This document shows positions 1 to 7,125 of a DNA stretch of 38,701 bases, one piece after another. Positions within the stretch are counted from its first letter, which is position 1; each line of letters starts with the position of its first letter. Location: contig CADDYT010000052.1 in the NCBI GenBank assembly GCA_902810755.1, positions 1 through 38,701 of the forward strand, in the 5' to 3' direction. Made by a program: the position numbers and the translations under genes. The DNA comes from Chloroflexota bacterium (GTDB taxonomy: Bacteria; Chloroflexota; Ktedonobacteria; Ktedonobacterales; Ktedonobacteraceae). The notes below the pieces were generated by a model. It was not told where the DNA came from. It did not search any database and saw only the letters and a list, made by a program, of their open reading frames with translations.

Positions 1-105
1 GGCTAAAGGCCGAGGTTCCCGTTTGCGGGATTGAAACCACGCGAACCTGGGAACGCGGCGCATGAATCTCTCGCGGCTAAAGGCCGAGGTTCCCGTTTGC
101 GGGAT
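1..105 (+). CRISPR. Trailer end of a CRISPR array
   Basis: Two copies of a 37-bp repeat lie at 1-37 and 75-105, separated by a 37-bp unique spacer (38-74). The second copy is identical for 31 bases and then diverges, which is how the last repeat of an array usually looks. The repeat ends in ATTGAAAC, the typical 3' end of many type I and III repeats, which becomes the 5' handle of crRNA. It contains a TCCCG-TTTG-CGGGA hairpin. These points imply transcription rightwards and a leader and cas genes beyond the left edge; no cas gene lies in the window. With only two repeats visible, a non-CRISPR direct repeat is possible. Confidence 0.72.
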
Positions 106-162
106 GGGGATGGGAATAGTGGTACATGGTCGCGTATGGCGCGATCTCAATGGTGGCTAAAT

Positions 163-280
163 GGTGCATTCGCCTTGATTCAAGGCTCAGTTTGCTGTGA
201 AGATGAGTAAGTATGTAAAGCTATCTGGTCAGATGGGGATGGCTGTGGAACATCCCTCGAACTTACTTGGCGAATGCGCC
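163..280. other. Nested inverted repeats between CRISPR end and ABC exporter
   Basis: This gap between the CRISPR trailer and the ABC exporter holds nested complementary segments: GGTGCATTCGCC (163-174) with GGCGAATGCGCC (269-280), AGTAAGT (206-212) with ACTTACT (261-267), and GGGATG (236-241) with CATCCC (251-256). A separate palindrome, CCTTGATTCAAGG, sits at 173-185. They could fold into one branched stem about 118 nt long. No convincing ORF, U-run or promoter was seen. It may be a structured RNA, the end of a mobile element, or chance. Confidence 0.35.
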
Positions 281-295
281 ACGAAAGGCTTACGG

Positions 296-309
296 CGCTC
301 AGGATGACA
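296..309 (-). repeat. Relic of the small palindromic repeat at the exporter 3' end
   Basis: Read on the minus strand this is TGTCATCCTGAGCG, one base different from the left arm plus loop start of the intact elements at 2197-2238 and 20802-20841. The second arm is missing. The TGA inside the relic (299-301) is the stop codon of the exporter gene. Confidence 0.4.
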
Positions 310-2158
310 GGTCACGACCGGTTTGCACCGCGCTGTTAAACTGCGCTTCGTAGAGGCGACGGTAAAGGCCCGATTGCTGGAGCAGGGCGGCGTGAGGGCC
401 GCGCTCTACGATGTGGCCTTCGTCTATGACGAGGATCTGTTCGGCTCGCTGGATGGTGGAGAGGCGGTGGGCGATGGCGATGACGGTGCGACCCTGCAAT
501 AGCGTGTCCAACGCCTGCTGGATCAGGCGTTCGGCCTGGGAGTCGAGCGAACTGGTGGCTTCGTCGAGCAGCAGGTAGGGGGCGTGGCGCAGCAGGGCGC
601 GGGCGATGGCGACGCGCTGCTTCTCGCCGCCGGAGAGCCGGTAGCCGCGCTCGCCCACGATGGTGTCCAGCCCGTCCGGTAGCCGTTCGACCAGATCGTG
701 CAGTTGCGCGGCGTCGATGGCGGTCTGCAATGCGGTTTCCGAGACCTCCGGCGCCCCGTAGCACAGATTTTCGCGCAGGCTGGTGTGGAAAAGAAACACG
801 TCCTGCGTGACTACCGCAACGCGACTGCGCAGGTCATCGTTGGCGATGTCGCGCAGATCGATGCCGTCGAGCTTCACGCAGCCGGTCGTCGGGTCATAGA
901 AGCGCGCGGCCAGCGAGAGGATGGTGGATTTGCCCGCGCCGCTGGGGCCAACCAGGGCCGTGAGCTTGCCGACGGGCGCGACGAAAGAGATGTTGTGTAA
1001 CACCTCCGGCCCCTTGCCATAGGCGAACGAGACGTGTTCAAAAGCGATGCCTTCTGTCGGGTGCGCGGGCAGCGGCAGTGGCCGTTCGGTCTCCTTCACA
1101 GATTGCGGCAGATCAAGGAACTGGAAGACGCGGTCGAACAGGGCCAGGCCGCCCAGGATGGTCGCGTTGGCCCCGGCCAGCGAGGAGGCGGGGCGATAGA
1201 GCTGGGCGAGGTAGGTGGCGAAGGCGACAACGGTGCCGAGCGCGACCTGGTGCGAGATAACCAGATAGGCCCCATAGGTATAGAGGACGGCGGGGCCAAG
1301 CGCGGCCAGCGATTGCACCACGACGGCGGCCCACTGCGTGACCAGCGCCTGGCCTAACTGTGTGGAGCGCACGTCGCGGTTGGCTTTGCGAAAACGCAGA
1401 AATTCGCGTAACTGCGTGCCAAAACTTTTGATGACAAGCGCCCCGGAGAGACCCATCGTCTCTTCCAGTACCACCGACATCTCGCCCAGCGCCCTCTGCG
1501 CCTGCTCGACAGCCCTGTAGCTGCGCCTGCCAAAGTAGAGTACGGGGAAGGCGAAGGCAGGCAGGGCCAGCGTGGCGGCAATGGCAAGTTGCCAGTTGAT
1601 CGCGAACATGATGATGAGCGTACCGGTGACCGTCACAAGGTTAGAGAGCGTCCCCATGAACGACTGGGAGACGACGTTCTGGATGGCACTGGCGTCGTTG
1701 ACGAAGCGGGTCTGAATTTCCCCGGCTCGCGTCCACGTGAAGAAATCCAGCCCCAGCGACTGTACATGCCGGTAGAGCTGCTCGCGCAGGTCTGCAATCA
1801 GACCCTGCGAGACGAGGGCGCTGAGATAGTTCTGGGCAAGGTTGAGCAACGCCCCCAGCAGGGGAAAGAGCAACATGCCGAGGCCGAGCAGCAGCGCCAT
1901 CTGGAAATTGCGCTGCGGGATGGCCGTATCGATCAGCGCGCGAATGAGCAGGGCGGGAATCAGCCCTACGCCGGTTCCCAGCAGGATTACCGCCGTCGTC
2001 AGGACCATCTGCCAGCGATAGGAGCGCAGCAGGTTCCACACCCTGGCGAGCGTTCTGCGCGCATCAGGCGGCTTCCCCTCTTTCAAGTAGCTCAACGTCT
2101 GCCGCTGCTGCCACAGCCCCCCCATGCCCACCCCACCGAGACTCCTGCGACTATACAT
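299..2158 (-). CDS. ABC exporter, fused membrane and ATPase domains (half-transporter)
   Basis: A 619-aa half-size ABC exporter of the MsbA/LmrA type that should dimerise in the cytoplasmic membrane and pump a lipid, peptide or drug outwards. Hydrophobic segments span about residues 50-330. The ATPase domain has Walker A GPSGAGKS (about 404-411), signature LSGGEKQR (about 508-515) and Walker B LLLDEATSSLD (about 529-539). ATG at 2158 is chosen because AAGAAGG lies 5 bases upstream; an in-frame GTG at 2164 is the alternative. It lies 119 bp downstream of the DrrB-like permease on the same strand, separated by a strong hairpin without a U-run, so read-through from the marR operon is possible. 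Its last codons and stop come from a decayed repeat. The substrate cannot be predicted. Confidence 0.92.
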   Translation of the reverse strand: MYSRRSLGGVGMGGLWQQRQTLSYLKEGKPPDARRTLARVWNLLRSYRWQMVLTTAVILLGTGVGLIPALLIRALIDTAIPQRNFQMALLLGLGMLLFPLLGALLNLAQNYLSALVSQGLIADLREQLYRHVQSLGLDFFTWTRAGEIQTRFVNDASAIQNVVSQSFMGTLSNLVTVTGTLIIMFAINWQLAIAATLALPAFAFPVLYFGRRSYRAVEQAQRALGEMSVVLEETMGLSGALVIKSFGTQLREFLRFRKANRDVRSTQLGQALVTQWAAVVVQSLAALGPAVLYTYGAYLVISHQVALGTVVAFATYLAQLYRPASSLAGANATILGGLALFDRVFQFLDLPQSVKETERPLPLPAHPTEGIAFEHVSFAYGKGPEVLHNISFVAPVGKLTALVGPSGAGKSTILSLAARFYDPTTGCVKLDGIDLRDIANDDLRSRVAVVTQDVFLFHTSLRENLCYGAPEVSETALQTAIDAAQLHDLVERLPDGLDTIVGERGYRLSGGEKQRVAIARALLRHAPYLLLDEATSSLDSQAERLIQQALDTLLQGRTVIAIAHRLSTIQRAEQILVIDEGHIVERGPHAALLQQSGLYRRLYEAQFNSAVQTGRDLSS

Positions 2159-2196
2159 TGCCACCTTCTTTCACTGCATAGATGGAATGAACCCTT

Positions 2197-2238
2197 GCCC
2201 CATGTCATGCTGAGCGAGAGCGAAGCATGACATGGGGC
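2197..2238. repeat. Small palindromic repeat, copy 1 (perfect 15-bp stem)
   Basis: A perfect inverted repeat: 15-bp arms at 2197-2211 and 2224-2238 around a 12-base loop GAGCGAGAGCGA. The inner nine bases of the arm (TGTCATGCT) and the loop match the copy at 20802-20841 except for one loop base. The outer arm differs (GCCCCA here, GGGCG there) but pairs perfectly in both. There is no U-run on either side, so it is not a standard intrinsic terminator. Confidence 0.8.
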
Positions 2239-2277
2239 GACCTTTCTATATACTTGCTTCCCGATTACATGTGTTGA

Positions 2278-3174
2278 TTACTGGGCGACGCGCGGGTAGA
2301 GATAGGCGCCGATGGTGACCAGCACGATGGCGGTGACCAGCATGACGGCGAAATCGACGATGATGCCAGATGTGATGGCGCCCCCGGCAAGCATCATGGC
2401 GCGCAGGGCGTCGACCTCGTAGCTCAGGGGATTGCTGCGGGCGATGGCTTGCAGCCAGCCGGGCATGATGGCGACCGGGTAGATGGCGTTGCTGGCGAAG
2501 AAAAGCGGCATGGTCAGCACCTGGCCGATGCCCATGAAACGCTCGCGTGTCTTGACGAGGCAGGCGATGATGAGCGAAAAAGTGGCAAAGCAGGTCGCGC
2601 CGAGTATGACGATCGCCACCACGCCCAGCAGCGCCAGCGGATTCCAGTTCATGCGCACGCCGAGTAGCAGGGCCAGCACGTAGACGATCAGCGCCTGGGC
2701 GAGGCCGCGCACGCCAGCCGCCAGCCCTTTGCCCAGCACCAGCGCGCCGCGCGGCGTGGGGCTGGCGAGGAACTTGTGGATGATGCCCAGGTCGCGCTCC
2801 CAGATGATGGCGATGCCGGAGAAGATGGCGATGAAGAGAACGCTCTGCGCCAGGATGCCAGGGGCCATGAAATCCAGGTAGCTGACGTGGCCGGTGGGAA
2901 TGGCGCGGATGCGCGTGAACACTTCTCCGAAGATCAACAGCCAGAGCGCGGGCTGCACGGCTCTCGTGATAATATCGGTCGGGTCGTGCCTGATTTTGCG
3001 CGCCTCCAGCCAGACAATAGTAGACGTTTTCTCGATGAAGCTGATAACTGCCGCGATGGGATCGGGTCTATCCTGCGCGGAAAGCACGCCAATCTGTGCG
3101 GAGTGAGTCAGCTCGCCTTGCGCTGCGATATTAGCCGAGTCGCCTTGCCGTGCGACGGGTACGCGCTGTGTCAC
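2278..3174 (-). CDS. ABC-2 type permease (DrrB-like)
   Basis: A 298-aa membrane protein of the ABC-2/DrrB family, which forms the channel of drug or glycoconjugate exporters with a separate ATPase. After a polar N-terminus come about six hydrophobic segments. The segment near LDFMAPGILAQSVLF fits the conserved ABC-2 region. The start is taken as GTG at 3174 because GGAGG lies 8 bases upstream and the frame then overlaps the ATPase gene by only 44 bp. An upstream in-frame start at 3228 would overlap by 98 bp and lacks such a site. It is the third gene of a marR-ATPase-permease operon, so efflux of a compound sensed by the MarR protein is the likely role. Confidence 0.88.
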   Translation of the reverse strand: MTQRVPVARQGDSANIAAQGELTHSAQIGVLSAQDRPDPIAAVISFIEKTSTIVWLEARKIRHDPTDIITRAVQPALWLLIFGEVFTRIRAIPTGHVSYLDFMAPGILAQSVLFIAIFSGIAIIWERDLGIIHKFLASPTPRGALVLGKGLAAGVRGLAQALIVYVLALLLGVRMNWNPLALLGVVAIVILGATCFATFSLIIACLVKTRERFMGIGQVLTMPLFFASNAIYPVAIMPGWLQAIARSNPLSYEVDALRAMMLAGGAITSGIIVDFAVMLVTAIVLVTIGAYLYPRVAQ

Positions 3175-3937
3175 GGTAACTTCCTCCAGATTCCAGCATA
3201 TTGCCGGTATAATGGGTAAAGACATCATCCAACGTTTTATCGCCGCCGCCGATGCTGGCCTTCAATTCGGCGGGCGAGCCAATGGCCATGATTTTGCCGA
3301 GGTGCATGATCGCCACGCGGTCGCACAGGCTATCCGCCTCCTCCATATAGTGGGTGGTCAGCAAAATGGTCATGCCAGTTTGCCTGCGCAGTTGCTCAAG
3401 ATGCTCCCAGACAGCTTTGCGCGCGACGGGATCAAGGCCGACCGTTGGCTCATCGAGGAAAAGCACCTCCGGCTGGTGCAGCATAGCCTGCGCCACCTCC
3501 AGCCTGCGAATCATGCCGCCGGAATAGGTGCGCACGAGCTTATCCGCTGCCTCGTGCAAGCCCATAAATTGCAGCGCCTGCCGCGCCTTTGGCCCGCGTT
3601 CCTCTCGCGGCAGATCGTAGAGACGCGCGAAGACCAGCAGATTTTCATAGCCCGTGAGGTTGCCGTCGGCAGAAAGGGCCTGTGGCACGTAGCCAATGCG
3701 CCGCCGCACCGCCATTGGCTGCTTCGTGACATCGAAGCCGACGACGGCGGCATAGCCAGAGGTCGGCGGCAGCAGCGTCGTCAATATCTTAATGGTCGTA
3801 CTCTTGCCCGCGCCGTTGGGGCCAAGCAGCCCGAAGACCTCTCCCGGTTCCACCGCGAAGCTTATATGGTCAACTGCGGCCTGTTCTCCGAAACATTTGA
3901 CGAGGTCTCTGACCTCAACTATTGCTGGCTTCTGCAT
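3131..3937 (-). CDS. ABC transporter ATPase (DrrA-like)
   Basis: A 268-aa cytoplasmic ATPase that powers the adjacent permease. Visible motifs are Walker A GPNGAGKST (about 39-47), Q-loop YVPQ, signature YSGGMIRRLEVAQ and Walker B VLFLDEPTVGLDP, with the switch His in LLTTHYMEEAD. The match to DrrA/CcmA-type daunorubicin-resistance ATPases is strong, but the C-terminus is shorter than in DrrA and ends in an arginine-rich tail. The gene overlaps the marR stop by 23 bp and the permease start by 44 bp, so the three genes are probably translationally coupled. Confidence 0.92.
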   Translation of the reverse strand: MQKPAIVEVRDLVKCFGEQAAVDHISFAVEPGEVFGLLGPNGAGKSTTIKILTTLLPPTSGYAAVVGFDVTKQPMAVRRRIGYVPQALSADGNLTGYENLLVFARLYDLPREERGPKARQALQFMGLHEAADKLVRTYSGGMIRRLEVAQAMLHQPEVLFLDEPTVGLDPVARKAVWEHLEQLRRQTGMTILLTTHYMEEADSLCDRVAIMHLGKIMAIGSPAELKASIGGGDKTLDDVFTHYTGNMLESGGSYRDTARTRRTARRLG

Positions 3938-4394
3938 ATGCCTGCTCCTGTTCTTTCTCCTGCAACGCGGCTCTGCTCTGCCCCTCCGCCGTCTCCAGGA
4001 CGCGCTCGATCAGGCGTTGCAACGTTGCCTGCTCGTCCTCGTCCAGCGGGGCAAGCAGGTGCGCGAGCAATGCGCGCCGCCGTTGCTGCCACGATTCCAC
4101 CTTCGCGTTGCCCTGCTCGGTGAGCATGACGCGCACCATGCGTTCATCGTCGCTCTGCCGCTCGCGCGTGACCAGCCCGGCCTTTTCCAGCCGCTTGCAG
4201 GCGGTTGTGGCCGAACTGCCCGTCACGTCCAGCGCCTCCGCCAGTTCACCGATGCTCAGCGACCCGCGCCGCCTCAGGATGCGCAGCAGCCAGTACTGCT
4301 CCGGCGTCATCTCTGCCCGGTGAATCGGGTGCGTTAACCGCCGGATGAGGTGATACAGCGAAAGGACATCATCCACCAGCCGTTCCGCTACCAT
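3915..4394 (-). CDS. MarR family transcriptional regulator
   Basis: A 159-aa winged-helix repressor of the MarR family, which binds palindromic DNA as a dimer and lets go when it binds a small ligand. The core runs from TPEQYWLLRILRRRG through the recognition helix region (IGELAEALDVTGSSATTACKRLE) to the wing VTRERQSDDERMVRVMLTEQG. ATG at 4394 is preceded by GGGAGGG at 7 bases. A longer frame to 4463 would run through the promoter. It heads the efflux operon, and the palindrome inside its promoter suggests it represses itself and the transporter. Confidence 0.92.
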   Translation of the reverse strand: MVAERLVDDVLSLYHLIRRLTHPIHRAEMTPEQYWLLRILRRRGSLSIGELAEALDVTGSSATTACKRLEKAGLVTRERQSDDERMVRVMLTEQGNAKVESWQQRRRALLAHLLAPLDEDEQATLQRLIERVLETAEGQSRAALQEKEQEQAYAEASNS

Positions 4395-4446
4395 ATCGAA
4401 ACCCTCCCTCGTTTCCCTGTCTGAGGTAGACTTGTCTTTACATGTA

Positions 4447-4476
4447 ATTATATTGACTGTCAAGGTAAATTGTCAA
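4447..4476 (-). promoter_or_regulatory. marR operon promoter with overlapping palindromic operator
   Basis: On the minus strand a consensus -35 TTGACA (4471-4476) lies 18 bp from a consensus -10 TATAAT (4447-4452). The spacer contains the odd-centred perfect palindrome TTGAC-A-GTCAA (4453-4463), touching the -10. The site is well placed for a MarR dimer to block RNA polymerase. The transcription start would be near 4440. Confidence 0.75.
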
Positions 4477-4518
4477 GGGTGGCAGGCTAGCTCTAACAGA
4501 TGAAGGTGTTGAGGAAGG

Positions 4519-4659
4519 CTAAGAAGGATTCTCCTCCTGACCGCTAGTTTCGTCAGAAGTGTAGGCCCTTTCATATGCGTGGCGAAGTGCCAGAAACGCT
4601 ATTTTCAGTTCCTGGCGTACAGCAGGATCTCCGCTTCCGGTTCCTCCTGCGGCTGGCAT
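4519..4659 (-). CDS. Small hypothetical protein (46 aa)
   Basis: A 46-codon frame starts with ATG at 4659, preceded by GAGGAG 9 bases upstream, which is one of the better ribosome-binding sites in this stretch. The product has a glycine-rich start, a possible amphipathic helix (about residues 14-33, including QELKIAFLALRHAYERAY) and an acidic, soluble C-terminus. No family was recognised. A promoter lies upstream at 4821-4850 and a second tiny frame at 4672-4749. A longer minus-strand frame (4571-4954) covers the same DNA but looks less like protein. Coding status rests on the start signal only. Confidence 0.42.
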   Translation of the reverse strand: MPAAGGTGSGDPAVRQELKIAFLALRHAYERAYTSDETSGQEENPS

Positions 4660-4671
4660 ACAGTATTCTCC

Positions 4672-4749
4672 TCAAGAGCATAATTGATCTAGAGAACTTC
4701 CTGGCGCGGCGTTTTTGTTGAATGGCAATGAGCTTTCTTTTCCCTTCAT
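4672..4749 (-). CDS. Possible leader peptide or micro-ORF (25 aa)
   Basis: A 25-codon frame begins with ATG at 4749, about 14 bases after GGAGGAG, a longer spacing than usual. It ends 12 bases before the start of the 46-aa frame, so the two could be co-transcribed from the promoter at 4821-4850. No family or hydrophobic segment was recognised. It may simply be untranslated leader. Confidence 0.2.
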   Translation of the reverse strand: MKGKESSLPFNKNAAPGSSLDQLCS

Positions 4750-4820
4750 TGTCTATTGCTAGCTCCTCCCCTGAAATATTTTCGTTTTGAGCGCCGTCAG
4801 CTTTCTCTTTATTATCTGGC

Positions 4821-4850
4821 AGTATACTCCAATGGTCATTTCTTTTGCAA
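4821..4850 (-). promoter_or_regulatory. Predicted promoter for the small genes at 4519-4749
   Basis: On the minus strand -35 TTGCAA (4845-4850) and -10 TATACT (4821-4826) are 18 bp apart. It lies in the gap after the MacB-like gene and points toward the small candidate genes. It is the only good promoter seen between 4480 and 4950. Confidence 0.45.
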
Positions 4851-4950
4851 GCGCCTGGGAAGTGTATTGTGCCGCCTTCACGGCAAAATAACCGGGGGGC
4901 GACCGCGTTACAGAGGTTGCTCCCCGGGTTGGAGAGAGGGCGCAGGTGGC

Positions 4951-6324
4951 TCATTCTGTGCGCAGCGCGACAATCGGGTCAAGCTTTGCGCCCTGGCGAG
5001 CGGGGTAGAAGCCGAAGACGATGCCGACGAGGGCGGAGAAGCCGAAGGCGAGCAGGACGGCGAACGGTGAAAGCACGAAGGCGGTTTTCGTGAAGAAAGA
5101 GTAGGCTACCGCGCCGCCGATACCGAGCAGGATGCCGACAATGCCGCCCAGCGCGCTGAGCATCAGAGCCTCAATGAGAAATTGCGTCATGACATCACGC
5201 GGACGCGCCCCGATGGCCATGCGAATGCCGATCTCGCGCGTTCGTTCGGTGACGGAGACGAGCATGATGTTCATGATGCCGATGCCGCCGACCAGCAGCG
5301 AGATCGAGGCCACACCGACCAGCAGGATGAATAGCGTCTGGCTGGTGCTTTGCACGGTTTGCAGGATTTGTGACTGGTTTTGAATGGTGAAATCGTCGTT
5401 CTGCGGGTTGGTGATGTGGTGGCGCTGCTCCAGTAGTTGCTGCACCGCCGCCTGCACATTGTTGACCTGCGAGGTACTGCTGGCCTGCACGTCAATCGAA
5501 CTGGCGTTTTTGCTACCCGTGAGCTGCTGCTGCGCGGTGCTGAACGGGACATAGACGATATCGTCGGCGTTGCCGAAGCCGGAACTGCCCTTTGTTGCGA
5601 GGACGCCGACGACGGTGAACGGCACGCTGCCAATGCGAATCTGCTGCCCTACAGGGTCGACGCCCACCGGCGTGAACAGGTTATCGGCCACCGTTTGCCC
5701 GATAACGGCGACCGGATTACTGTTCTGCTCATCCTGAGCGGTGAAGAACGCGCCTTCCTGCATCTGCCAGTTCGCGATTTGCTGGTAGTCGGGATAGACG
5801 CCCTGGATCGAGGTCGCCCAGTTCTGGTTGTCAAAGACGACCTGTCCATTGGCGTTTACCACCGGGCTGACTGCCGCGACGTTGGGAACCTGCGAGGCGA
5901 TGGCGTCGGCGTCGGCCTGCGTGAGCGAACTGAGGGTACCTGCCCCCTGCCTGATGCCGCCACTGCTGGCGCTGCCCGGTCTGACGATAATTTCGGTCGG
6001 ACTCAGGCCCGAAAGGCGCTGGTTGATGGCGGCGGCGCTGCTCTCACCAATGGAGATCATGACGATGACCGCGCTCACTCCTATGATGATGCCCAGCGAG
6101 GTGAGCAGGGAACGCATCTTGTTGGCCCGCAGGGCTTTTAACGCGCTGACGCAGTTCTGGTAGAGGGCTGGCATGCCGCCGCGCCGCCTGCGCAGTTTCT
6201 GCCTCCCGCTTGCAACCGCTTTTGTCGCTGTCGGCGCTCTCTTTCCTGTTTTCGTGGCAGAAGCTGGCCGAGCGGTGACGAGCGACCTGTTCTCTGTCTC
6301 GGACTCAGGCTTTGAAACACTCAT
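4951..6324 (-). CDS. MacB/FtsX-type ABC transporter permease
   Basis: A 457-aa permease of the MacB/YknZ family, which couples ATP hydrolysis in the cytoplasm to movement of an extracytoplasmic domain. After a charged N-terminal tail come one transmembrane segment (about RSLLTSLGIIIGVSAVIVMI), a large outer core domain, and an FtsX domain with three membrane segments near the C-terminus. It ends with FYPARQGAKLDPIVALRTE, typical of the family. The start at 6324 overlaps the ATPase stop as ATGA, so translation is coupled. Unlike E. coli MacB, the ATPase is a separate gene, as in Gram-positive YknYZ. The substrate is unknown. Confidence 0.93.
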   Translation of the reverse strand: MSVSKPESETENRSLVTARPASATKTGKRAPTATKAVASGRQKLRRRRGGMPALYQNCVSALKALRANKMRSLLTSLGIIIGVSAVIVMISIGESSAAAINQRLSGLSPTEIIVRPGSASSGGIRQGAGTLSSLTQADADAIASQVPNVAAVSPVVNANGQVVFDNQNWATSIQGVYPDYQQIANWQMQEGAFFTAQDEQNSNPVAVIGQTVADNLFTPVGVDPVGQQIRIGSVPFTVVGVLATKGSSGFGNADDIVYVPFSTAQQQLTGSKNASSIDVQASSTSQVNNVQAAVQQLLEQRHHITNPQNDDFTIQNQSQILQTVQSTSQTLFILLVGVASISLLVGGIGIMNIMLVSVTERTREIGIRMAIGARPRDVMTQFLIEALMLSALGGIVGILLGIGGAVAYSFFTKTAFVLSPFAVLLAFGFSALVGIVFGFYPARQGAKLDPIVALRTE

Positions 6325-7121
6325 AGTACCACCTGCTTTTTCTGCTGGTTCTGTTGCAAAAGCTGCTCCCGCGCCATCACCTGGTTCTGATTCATGCTGT
6401 CCTGGATCACCATGCCGTCGCGGAACTTGATCTGGCGCTGGCAATAGCTGGCGATACCGGCATCGTGTGTCACCAGCACGACGGTGATGCCGCGCGCGTT
6501 GAGGCGTTGCAGGATCATCATAATTTCCAGGCTGGTGTGGCTGTCCAGGCTGCCGGTCGGCTCATCGGCCAGGACGATGGCTGGCTGCGTCACCAGGGCG
6601 CGAGCGATCGCCACCCGCTGCTGCTGCCCGCCGGAGAGTTCGGTTGGCCGGTGGCTGGCCCGGCTGCTCAGCCCCACCATTGCCAGGGCCTGGGTGGCGC
6701 GCTGCCGCCGCTCCGCTGAGGGAATGCCACTGTAGACCAGCGGCAGTTCAACGTTTTCCTGCGCGGTCATGCGGGGCAACAGGTTGAAGCCCTGAAAGAT
6801 GAAGCCGATTTTCTGGTTGCGAATATCGGCCAGTTCGTTCGTACTCATCTGGCTCACCGGAATGCCGTCGAGGATGTAGGACCCACTGGTCGGGCGATCC
6901 AGGCAGCCGAGCAGGTTCATCAGCGTCGATTTGCCGGAGCCGGATGGTCCCATGACCGCGACAAACTCGCCGCGCGCTACCTCTATATTGACATTGCGCA
7001 GCGCCGGGACGACATTGCGCCCCAGATAGTAATTCTTGCACAGGTTGTGCGTGCGGATGATCGCGGGTGCGGCAGCGCGCGCAGGCCGGGCCGCCGCGCT
7101 GCCATTTTCCCTGTTTTCCAT
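6321..7121 (-). CDS. MacB/LolD-type ABC transporter ATPase
   Basis: A 266-aa ATPase for the neighbouring permease. Motifs: Walker [11 protein letters not shown]-loop [10 protein letters not shown], signature [16 protein letters not shown], Walker [12 protein letters not shown] and switch His in LVTHD, all typical of the MacB/LolD/FtsE group. The start is ATG at 7121, 4 bases after the stop of the adaptor gene. The frame stays open to 7259 inside the adaptor gene, but that extra part is the shadow of its Gly-rich tail. An alanine-rich N-terminal extension and a Gln-rich C-terminal tail are unusual additions. Confidence 0.93.
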   Translation of the reverse strand: MENRENGSAAARPARAAAPAIIRTHNLCKNYYLGRNVVPALRNVNIEVARGEFVAVMGPSGSGKSTLMNLLGCLDRPTSGSYILDGIPVSQMSTNELADIRNQKIGFIFQGFNLLPRMTAQENVELPLVYSGIPSAERRQRATQALAMVGLSSRASHRPTELSGGQQQRVAIARALVTQPAIVLADEPTGSLDSHTSLEIMMILQRLNARGITVVLVTHDAGIASYCQRQIKFRDGMVIQDSMNQNQVMAREQLLQQNQQKKQVVL

Positions 7122-7125
7122 AGCC

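Noticed and set aside
4888..4931. GC-rich imperfect inverted repeat after the MacB-like gene
   Set aside because: It pairs AACC-GGGG with CCCC-GGGTT only with mismatches, and no T-run follows on the minus strand, so it is not called a terminator.
4571..4954. Minus-strand frame of 127 codons
   Set aside because: Arg-rich, no family, begins inside the MacB-like gene's end, and a shorter frame with a better start signal overlaps it.
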